DNA of 9,886 nt from NCBI GenBank assembly GCA_031273385.1, contig JAISRY010000061.1:1-9886 (forward strand), given 5' to 3'. The stretch is from Tannerellaceae bacterium (GTDB taxonomy: Bacteria; Bacteroidota; Bacteroidia; Bacteroidales; Tannerellaceae). A program made the translations under genes and the position numbers. A model generated the notes under the pieces. That model was not told the DNA's origin. It was given only the letters and a program-made list of their open reading frames with translations, and ran no database searches. Shown one piece after another: positions 4,609-9,886 of this stretch (positions are counted from its first letter, which is position 1; the number at the start of each line of letters is the position of its first letter).

Positions 4609-7512
4609 TCAATAGCCGAATATCTCTTCCTGCGACAGCACCGTTACCGGCCCAAGCGTCTTCAGGGCCTCTATATCCAACGCTTTCGTATCGCCCAGTA
4701 TGCAGTAGGTCAACGGTTTGTTTTTGACATACTTTTCCTGGAACGCTTTCACATCCGCCAGCGTCATATTGGGTACTTTTTCAAACAGCTTTTTCCTGAA
4801 ATCGGTTTCGTAACCAAACTCTTCAGCCGACAGGTAATTCCACAGGATATCATCGCGGAGGATACGTTCGGTACGGATATCGGTCAGCAACCCCTCTTTG
4901 GCTATCTCGAACGACTTTTCCGCTTCCGGCATATTGTTCAGGATATCGTTGAACGCGTTGATGGCATCCATCATCTTATCGTTTTGCGTGGCGATAAAGG
5001 TGGTGAGGGAGTAGTAACGGTCGGGTTTTCCCGGACGGTCATACCTTGCGTAGGCGGAATAGGCCAGTCCGCGCGCTTCACGCATCTCCTGGAAGACGAT
5101 ACTGTTCATCCCGCCGGAGAAATAGGTGTTGTACAGGTAACGGCCGGCTTCGATCCCCTTATCGAAACCGTCGCCCCTGTGGAGCGTACTCATATAGATC
5201 TGTTTGGCGTCGTAGTGCGCCAGCAGGACTTTGTTTTCGGCCGTTTCCTGTTGTACGAACTTGACCGGCGGCTCGGGAACGGGGCGCAACGTCTCACCAA
5301 GGGCGTGATTTTTGTTGACGGCCTGAACGATCTGTTTCGCGGTCAGCGGGCCGTAATACATGATCCGGTGTTCGATATTCTTCAGCTCTTTGATGCGGTT
5401 GACCAGTTCGTCGGGTTGCAGGCTTTTCAGTTCGGCTTCCGACAGGATATTCGTCGAGGGCGATTGAGGCCCCCAGGTGGCGTAATTGCTCAGCTGGCTG
5501 AAGTTGGAGGACTGGTTCAGCTTGGCGTTCGAGCGGTTTTTGAGGATATCCAACACCTGGTTGTTGTAGACCTCCACGTCGGCTTTGGGATCGGCCAGGC
5601 GCTCTTCGAGAAGCGCCATCGCCTTGTCGAAGTTGTCGTGCAACCCGCTGACATAGACATACACCCGCTCGTTGGTCGCTACCACGTTGAACGAGCAGGC
5701 CATCTTGTAGAGTTCGCTCTTGATCTCTTCCACCGTTTTCTCAGTCGTCCCGAGGTAGTTCAGGTAGTTAAACGCCGTCCCTAAAGCCTTATCGTTGTTG
5801 TTCCCCATTTCATAGACATAGTAGAGGGAGAAAAGCGGGTTCAGGGTATTCTGTTTGTACAGCAACGGGATGTCGCTCTTTACCGTCAATTTCGTGAGGT
5901 CTTTGTCGTAGTCGAGGAAGACGGGTTCGATGGGCTTCACTTCACGCGCTTTGATCGAGGCGAGGAAAGCGCTCTCGTTGTCGCGGTTGGTGGAGATCGC
6001 CGTTATTTTAGGTTTGTCTATTTTCTTGTCGTCCGGTTTCCCCTCCCTTTTGTATACCACGACATAGTTGTCGTTCAGGTACTTGTTGCAGAAATCAACC
6101 ACATCCTGTTTGGTGATCTGCGCCTGGCGGTCGATCCTGTTTACCTGGTCTTTCCAGTCTATACCGTTGATAAAGGCGTTGACAAACAGATAGGCGGCAT
6201 ACTGGTATTCCTGCCGCTGGTAGTAGCGGTCGAGCTTGAAGTTATTGATCACCGCTTCGAGCAACCAGTCTTCAAACTCCCCTTTCTTCAGTATCTCCAC
6301 CTGTTCGAGCAACAGGTCGCGCACCTCTTCCAGCGTTTGCTCCTTTTTGGGCGTACCGTACATTTGGAAGATGCTGTAATCGGCCATCGGGTTGGAATAG
6401 CTTCCGGCCCGCAATACCTTTTGTTTCTGTACCAGGTTCAGGTCGATCAGGCCTGCTTTCCCGTTGGTCAGCAAATAATCCACCACCTCCAGGACGGCGG
6501 CATCGTCGGTATTGGCGGCAGGCAGGCGGTAGGCAATGGCGATATTCTCGGCTTCAAGGCCGACGACCTCCTTGACGACGGGCTGGGTGATAGGCTCTTC
6601 CGGGTCTGTTTTCAGGGCGGGAATATCCTTTTTCTGCAGCGAGCCGAAATGCTTGTCGATAATCGCGATCACCTCGTCCGGGTTGAAATCCCCCGCCATA
6701 CAAACGGCCATATTGTTTGGCACGTAATAGGTGTCGAAGTACCGTTTGATATTGATGATCGAAGGGTTCTTCAAATGCTCCTGCGTCCCGAGAACCGTCT
6801 GCCTCCCGTAGGGGTGATGGGGGAAGAGGCCTTTCATGACCGTTTCGTACACTTTCCGTCCATCCCTGGCCAGGCTCATATTGTATTCCTCATAGACCGT
6901 CTCCAGCTCGGTATGGAACAGGCGTATGACCGGATTGGTAAAGCGGTCGGCCTGTATCATCGCCCAGTTTTCGATCTCATTGGCCGGAATATCTTCGGTA
7001 TAGGCCGTCACGTCATAGGATGTAAAGGCGTTCGTCCCCTGTGCGCCGATGGTCGACATCAGCTTGTCGTACTCGTTGGGGATCGCGATTTTAGAGGCCT
7101 CCTGCGATACGCTGTCTATCTCGGTGTAGAGGGCTTTGCGCGCCTCTTCGTCGGTTGTTTTGCGGTATGTTTCGAAGAGGGATTCGATCTTGTCAAGCAG
7201 GGGCTTTTCGGCTTCATAATCGGACGTCCCGAAATTCTTTGTCCCTTTAAACATCAGATGTTCAAAGTAGTGGGCTAACCCCGTCGTTTCCGCCGGGTCA
7301 TTCTTTCCTCCAACGCGGACAGCGATATAAGTCTGTATACGCGGTTTGTCTTTATTTACGGATAAATAAACTTTCAAACCATTGTCCAGCGTATAAATAC
7401 GGGTCTTCAGCGGATCTTTGGGCACACTTTCGTACGCATACTTCGATTCCTGACGGCAAGAGGCCGACAACAAGACCATCAATACGGCAATTAGTAGATA
7501 AACATTTTTCAT
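4609..7512 (-). CDS. M16 (pitrilysin/insulinase) zinc metallopeptidase, lipoprotein
   Basis: M16 peptidases degrade peptides and small unfolded proteins inside a closed two-half chamber. This 967-residue chain has both halves: a catalytic M16 domain near 40-235, an M16_C domain near 250-430, and a second degenerate pair near 535-965. The inverted zinc motif HYFEH gives His81, Glu84 and His85. HTELETVYEEYN supplies Glu202 and the probable third ligand Glu209. The substrate-binding Arg/Tyr pair is Arg811 and Tyr818 in MREARGLAY. The N-terminus is a signal peptide ending LLSAS-Cys19, a slightly atypical lipobox, so it is probably a periplasm-facing or outer-membrane lipoprotein. The span from HxxEH to Glu209 is about 45-50 residues longer than in pitrilysin, owing to a charged helical insert at about 100-150. 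I chose the ATG at 7512 over an upstream in-frame TTG at 7521. The gene is monocistronic and divergent from nhaA. Confidence 0.95.
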   Translation of the reverse strand: MKNVYLLIAVLMVLLSASCRQESKYAYESVPKDPLKTRIYTLDNGLKVYLSVNKDKPRIQTYIAVRVGGKNDPAETTGLAHYFEHLMFKGTKNFGTSDYEAEKPLLDKIESLFETYRKTTDEEARKALYTEIDSVSQEASKIAIPNEYDKLMSTIGAQGTNAFTSYDVTAYTEDIPANEIENWAMIQADRFTNPVIRLFHTELETVYEEYNMSLARDGRKVYETVMKGLFPHHPYGRQTVLGTQEHLKNPSIINIKRYFDTYYVPNNMAVCMAGDFNPDEVIAIIDKHFGSLQKKDIPALKTDPEEPITQPVVKEVVGLEAENIAIAYRLPAANTDDAAVLEVVDYLLTNGKAGLIDLNLVQKQKVLRAGSYSNPMADYSIFQMYGTPKKEQTLEEVRDLLLEQVEILKKGEFEDWLLEAVINNFKLDRYYQRQEYQYAAYLFVNAFINGIDWKDQVNRIDRQAQITKQDVVDFCNKYLNDNYVVVYKREGKPDDKKIDKPKITAISTNRDNESAFLASIKAREVKPIEPVFLDYDKDLTKLTVKSDIPLLYKQNTLNPLFSLYYVYEMGNNNDKALGTAFNYLNYLGTTEKTVEEIKSELYKMACSFNVVATNERVYVYVSGLHDNFDKAMALLEERLADPKADVEVYNNQVLDILKNRSNAKLNQSSNFSQLSNYATWGPQSPSTNILSEAELKSLQPDELVNRIKELKNIEHRIMYYGPLTAKQIVQAVNKNHALGETLRPVPEPPVKFVQQETAENKVLLAHYDAKQIYMSTLHRGDGFDKGIEAGRYLYNTYFSGGMNSIVFQEMREARGLAYSAYARYDRPGKPDRYYSLTTFIATQNDKMMDAINAFNDILNNMPEAEKSFEIAKEGLLTDIRTERILRDDILWNYLSAEEFGYETDFRKKLFEKVPNMTLADVKAFQEKYVKNKPLTYCILGDTKALDIEALKTLGPVTVLSQEEIFGY

Positions 7513-7518
7513 TATAAG

Positions 7519-7573
7519 CAAAATTAATTGTGTTTCACAAAATGACTCAACTCAATACATGCTGTCAAATTTA
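7519..7573 (-). promoter_or_regulatory. Candidate -7 elements for the M16 gene
   Basis: Two perfect minus-strand TAnnTTTG matches lie upstream of the ATG at 7512. TAAATTTG (7566-7573) would give a leader of about 50 nt but has no good -33 box. TAATTTTG (7519-7526) has a GTTG at 21 nt spacing but would give an almost leaderless transcript. I cannot choose between them from sequence alone. Confidence 0.45.
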
Positions 7574-7624
7574 GTCTTTTTCCCGAATATACCGCCATTA
7601 TTTATCCAAACTTTTTAATAATCC

Positions 7625-7655
7625 TTTTAAGATCAAACTATTTTACCTATTTTTG
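7625..7655 (+). promoter_or_regulatory. Promoter of nhaA
   Basis: TTTT (7625-7628), 19 nt, then TATTTTTG (7648-7655) is one mismatch from the full Bacteroidetes TTTG-N19-21-TAnnTTTG promoter and is the best promoter in the window. Transcription would start near 7660, leaving a short leader of about 15 nt before the ATG at 7675. No riboswitch-sized leader is possible from this start. Confidence 0.65.
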
Positions 7656-7674
7656 CAGTTAATAATGATACGAT

Positions 7675-9045
7675 ATGAGTCCTATTCGAGTTATACTTAA
7701 ACCTTTACGCCGCTTGGCCACGCAAAAACCGAATGCCAGCCTGCTGTTGTTCATTGCGACGGTGATCGCTATGGTGTTGGCCAATTCCCCCTGGGTCGTC
7801 ACCTATAATACGTTGCTCAGCCATCCTATCAACTTTCATATCGGGAGTTATAACTTCTTTTCCCACCATGGCGTGGCGATGACATTGCTGGAGTTTGTCA
7901 ACGATGCGTTGATGGCGGTCTTCTTTTTCGTGATCGGCCTGGAGATCAAGCAGGAGGTGCTGATCGGCGAGCTGTCTTCCCTGAGGAAAGCCCTGCTTCC
8001 CGTCATTGCCGCAGTCGGCGGGATGATCGTTCCGGTACTGGTCTATGTCGCCGTATGCGGGGAGGCTCCCGGGGTGCGGGGCGCCGCGATTCCGATGGCG
8101 ACCGATATCGCCTTTGCGTTGGCCGTCCTTGGCTCGCTGGGCAAACGGATACCCCTTTCGCTCAGGATATTCCTTACGGCGTTGGCGGTCGTGGACGATA
8201 TAGGGGGGATCATCGTCATTGCCCTGTTTTACAGTTCGGGGATATCCGTGGAGCCTCTGCTGTTCTCCATCCTGCTCCTTGCCGGTTCGTATGTCGCCGG
8301 AAAATGCCGCATCAACAGTAACGGCTTCTATTATATTACAGGGTTTATCATCTGGATGCTGTTTGTCGAATCGGGGATTCACCCGACTATTGCAGGCGTA
8401 TTGATCGCTTTCACCATCCCCGCCCGACCGGTGATCAAGCTCGACGAGTTTACCGAAGAGATGATCGAATACCTGCAAATGCTGGACTATACCGAAGTAA
8501 GGCACTCCCATAAAGCCTCCGTGCTGACCTCCTCGCAGATTCAGGTATTAAATAATGTACATACGCTGGCGGATAAGACCATCAGCCCGCTGCAAAAGAT
8601 CATCGACAAGCTGCACCCGCTGGTCTATTTCCTGATCCTCCCGCTGTTTGCCTTCGTCAATGCCGGCGTCACCTTTAACGATATTGAGTTAAGTTCGCTT
8701 GCCGGTATACCGCTGGCGATCTTCCTGGGGCTGTTCATCGGTAAATCGGCCGGTATCTTTCTGCTCTCCTACCTTTCGATCCGCTTCCGGCTGGTTATGA
8801 TGCCGCCCGGGGTCACCTACCGGAACCTGTGGGGCGTAGCCATGCTGGGCGGGATCGGCTTTACCGTCTCCCTGTTCATTGCCAACCTCTCGTTCGCCTC
8901 CTATCCCGATATCGGCGCCGACTTGTTGAACCAGGCCAAGCTGGGTGTCTTCACCGGATCGTTCGTTTCGGGCATAGCCGGCTATTTCATATTGAACAAG
9001 GTACAGCCCGCCTTGTCAGGGGCATACCCGCCCGGGGTAGAGTAG
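7675..9045 (+). CDS. nhaA: Na+/H+ antiporter NhaA
   Basis: NhaA exports Na+ or Li+ in exchange for periplasmic protons and controls cytoplasmic pH and salt. The 456-residue inner-membrane protein carries the ion-binding aspartates Asp174-Asp175 in ALAVVDDIGGI (E. coli Asp163/164). It also has the TM4 motif MATDIAFAL with Thr143/Asp144 (E. coli Thr132/Asp133), Lys357 in IGKSAGIF (E. coli Lys300), and the signatures FFFVIGLEIK and LPLFAFVNAGV. It is about 70 residues longer than the E. coli protein. Most of the excess is a polar loop near 255-312 before HPLVYFLILPLFAF, which lies between membrane segments and contains several His and Glu residues. It starts at an ATG 20 nt downstream of a strong -7 element. 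Its last ten codons overlap the convergent fRMsr gene. All key residues are present, so it should be functional. Confidence 0.96.
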   Translation: MSPIRVILKPLRRLATQKPNASLLLFIATVIAMVLANSPWVVTYNTLLSHPINFHIGSYNFFSHHGVAMTLLEFVNDALMAVFFFVIGLEIKQEVLIGELSSLRKALLPVIAAVGGMIVPVLVYVAVCGEAPGVRGAAIPMATDIAFALAVLGSLGKRIPLSLRIFLTALAVVDDIGGIIVIALFYSSGISVEPLLFSILLLAGSYVAGKCRINSNGFYYITGFIIWMLFVESGIHPTIAGVLIAFTIPARPVIKLDEFTEEMIEYLQMLDYTEVRHSHKASVLTSSQIQVLNNVHTLADKTISPLQKIIDKLHPLVYFLILPLFAFVNAGVTFNDIELSSLAGIPLAIFLGLFIGKSAGIFLLSYLSIRFRLVMMPPGVTYRNLWGVAMLGGIGFTVSLFIANLSFASYPDIGADLLNQAKLGVFTGSFVSGIAGYFILNKVQPALSGAYPPGVE

Positions 9046-9510
9046 ACCTCCGGCTTTCTCCAGGTAAAGGGCGTCCACCGCCCCGAAATCGTCGAGCGAA
9101 TCGCTGTCTACATCCAGCACGGCGACGATCGTCCCCTCGCCGTCCCTGATAGGTACCACGATCTCCGACCGCGAAGCGGAGCTACAGGCGATATGTCCCG
9201 CAAACCGCTCCACATCAGGAACGATCACCGTCCGCCCCTCTTTCCAAGCCGTCCCGCAAACCCCTTTACCGTACCCAATCCGTGTACAGGCGACCGCCCC
9301 CTGAAAAGGCCCCAGCGTCAACACCCCCTCTTTCACGACATAAAACCCGACCCAAAAGAAACCAAACGCCTGCTTCAACGCCGCCGCCACATTCGCCATA
9401 TTCGCCGTCACATCCGTCTCCCCCTCGGTCAACGCCTCCATCTGGGGCAACAACGCCCTATACTTCTCCTCCCTGCTCCACCTCTCGTGTATAATCAGCT
9501 CTTCCGCCAT
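9016..9510 (-). CDS. msrC: Free methionine-(R)-sulfoxide reductase, GAF domain
   Basis: The enzyme reduces free L-methionine-(R)-sulfoxide to methionine with thioredoxin-type reductants in the cytoplasm. The 164-residue product is a single GAF domain with the family cysteines in exact register: Cys75 (GAVACTRI), Cys85 (GKGVCGTAW) and the catalytic Cys109 (HIACSSASRSEIVVPI). Their spacings of 10 and 24 match E. coli fRMsr Cys84, Cys94 and Cys118. FGFFWVGFYVV and VLDVDSDSLDDF complete the signature. The last residues, YPGRVCP, include an extra Cys163. They are encoded on the strand opposite the nhaA C-terminal codons, so the stop lies 30 bp inside nhaA. The ATG at 9510 follows an AT-rich leader. 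No partner gene adjoins it. Confidence 0.94.
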   Translation of the reverse strand: MAEELIIHERWSREEKYRALLPQMEALTEGETDVTANMANVAAALKQAFGFFWVGFYVVKEGVLTLGPFQGAVACTRIGYGKGVCGTAWKEGRTVIVPDVERFAGHIACSSASRSEIVVPIRDGEGTIVAVLDVDSDSLDDFGAVDALYLEKAGGLLYPGRVCP

Positions 9511-9536
9511 ATATATATTGTCTATTTAATGCGAAA

Positions 9537-9544
9537 CAAAGATA
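9537..9544 (-). promoter_or_regulatory. Leftward -7 element for the fRMsr gene
   Basis: The minus strand reads TATCTTTG, a perfect TAnnTTTG, 26 nt upstream of the ATG. A weak TCTG lies 21 nt further upstream in the -33 position. The promoter sits just inside the repeat-rich right flank. Confidence 0.5.
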
Positions 9545-9570
9545 ACAAAAAACGGTGAACAATTTCAGAA

Positions 9571-9603
9571 TCAGGATTTTCAGGATTATAGAATTTTCAG
9601 GAT
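9571..9603. repeat. Three short TCAGGAT direct repeats
   Basis: TCAGGAT occurs at 9571-9577, 9580-9586 and 9597-9603, read on the complement as ATCCTGA in an AT-rich tract. Such ATCCTGA-rich stretches are common in Bacteroidetes intergenic DNA, by recollection. They lie between the fRMsr promoter and the larger repeat modules. No function is evident. Confidence 0.5.
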
Positions 9604-9614
9604 AAACATACCGC

Positions 9615-9664
9615 TTGCGAATACCCAATAAACCAGGTTTATCAAAAAAGAAAATGACGGCGAT
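9615..9664. repeat. Inverted copy of the palindromic element
   Basis: The reverse complement of these 50 bases matches 67-116 at 47 positions, including the central palindrome ATAAACCTGGTTTAT. The outer end, AATGACGG (9653-9660), is intact. The inner end is decayed: where the left copy continues AATGACGG, this one reads AAGCGG on the complement, so one terminal inverted repeat is lost. Confidence 0.75.
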
Positions 9665-9708
9665 TGCGTTGATTTACATCCGATTATAACCAAGTAGTAC
9701 CCGTCATT
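9653..9708. repeat. 56-bp AATGACGG/CCGTCATT element
   Basis: AATGACGG (9653-9660) and CCGTCATT (9701-9708) are perfect 8-bp terminal inverted repeats. The reverse complement begins AATGACGGGTACTACTTG, two changes from the start of the 48-bp elements, so it is a longer relative of that family. It shares its termini with the modules on both sides. Confidence 0.6.
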
Positions 9709-9784
9709 GCGAACGCAGTGAAGCAATCCAGAAGTGCGACACACAGACGCACCTCTGGATTGCTTCACTGCGTTTATAATGACG
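9702..9784. repeat. 83-nt hairpin element
   Basis: The arms at 9702-9738 and 9748-9784 are inverted repeats pairing at 33 of 37 positions, with a 21-bp uninterrupted core around AGTGAAGCAATCCAG and a 9-nt loop (9739-9747). The outer ends are again CGTCATT/AATGACG. Single-stranded DNA or RNA would form a very stable stem. The GAAGCAATCC core resembles dispersed palindromes reported in unrelated bacterial genomes. There is no coding content. Confidence 0.8.
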
Positions 9785-9825
9785 ACGAATCGCAATCGTG
9801 TGAAAAACAAATAGTATCCGTCATT
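9778..9825. repeat. 48-bp AATGACG/CGTCATT element, right copy
   Basis: AATGACGA (9778-9785) and CCGTCATT (9818-9825) bound a unit the same length as 115-162. Its reverse complement shares 18 exact bases (AATGACGGATACTATTTG) with that element and diverges at about 8 of the next 32. It overlaps the outer end of the 83-nt hairpin by the shared terminal sequence. Confidence 0.7.
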
Positions 9826-9842
9826 ATAACCGAGCGCAAGCA

Positions 9843-9879
9843 AGAACGTCATGTCGACCGAGCGCAGCGAGTGGAGACA
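9843..9879. repeat. 37-bp inverted repeat, right copy
   Basis: This is the exact reverse complement of bases 1-37. Just inside it, ACCGAGCGCAAGCAAG (9828-9843) is an imperfect direct repeat of ACCGAGCGCAGCGAG (9857-9871), suggesting the module is itself built of a repeated half. The last seven bases, 9880-9886, are unassigned and may also belong to the repeat. Confidence 0.85.
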
Positions 9880-9886
9880 CCTCCGA

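Noticed and set aside
4594..5784. 396-codon plus-strand frame and a 313-codon frame at 6337-7278
   Set aside because: Both lie antisense to the M16 gene, whose motifs and signal peptide are unambiguous. The antisense products resemble nothing and come from codon bias in the real gene.
7513..7521. Upstream TTG start for the M16 gene
   Set aside because: The ATG at 7510-7512 begins a normal lipoprotein signal (MKNVYLL...), and the TTG adds only three residues.
9702..9784. CRISPR repeat or tRNA-like structure
   Set aside because: It is one hairpin without regularly spaced copies, spacers or a cloverleaf; the arms simply fold back on each other.
9586..9852. 88-codon minus-strand frame in the right flank
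   Set aside because: It runs through several palindromic repeat modules and has no recognisable protein features or promoter of its own.
1..9886. Composite transposon or integrative element bounded by the inverted repeats
   Set aside because: There is no transposase, integrase or cargo-type gene, and the interior includes fabD, tatAC and other core genes. The flanking modules are mosaic and differ in order, unlike transposon arms.

Overview
The window looks like chromosomal DNA from a Bacteroidales bacterium, probably Parabacteroides- or Bacteroides-like. Three things suggest this. Perfect or near-perfect copies of the Bacteroidetes -7 element TAnnTTTG lie upstream of five of the six transcription starts expected for the main genes. 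Most start codons follow A/T-rich leaders with little or no Shine-Dalgarno sequence. The proteins themselves also fit: TatA plus TatC with no TatB, a long-loop TatC, a lipoprotein M16 peptidase and a long-loop NhaA. The genus is an inference from style, not a database match.

Layout. 1-162 is a mosaic of short inverted-repeat elements ending 9 bp from the fabD stop codon. 172-1053 (-) is fabD, malonyl-CoA:ACP transacylase. A 130-bp divergent promoter region separates it from a rightward cluster of tatA (1184-1390), tatC (1403-2218) and a 731-residue membrane-anchored pentapeptide-repeat protein (2222-4417). The gaps in this cluster are 12 and 3 nt, so it reads as one transcription unit. 4418-4608 is intergenic, with a strong hairpin and an orphan leftward promoter-like sequence. 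4609-7512 (-) is a full-length M16 zinc metallopeptidase lipoprotein. A second divergent promoter region leads to nhaA (7675-9045, +), a Na+/H+ antiporter. The nhaA 3' end overlaps by 30 bp the 3' end of a leftward free-methionine-(R)-sulfoxide reductase gene (9016-9510). 9561-9886 is again intergenic repeat DNA. It carries inverted copies of the modules at the left end, including a perfect 37-bp copy, plus an 83-nt hairpin.

Functional picture. Most of the window is housekeeping: fatty-acid precursor loading, twin-arginine export, envelope proteolysis, ion homeostasis and methionine-sulfoxide repair. The least explained item is the pentapeptide protein. It has one N-terminal membrane helix, a small alpha-helical module and then 118 consecutive pentapeptides without a single register break, and it appears to be co-transcribed with the Tat translocase. 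The second unusual item is the pair of mosaic repeat blocks at the two ends. These look like small non-coding palindromic elements sharing an AATGACGG/CCGTCATT terminus rather than arms of a transposon. I see no CRISPR array, tRNA, rRNA, transposase or phage gene.
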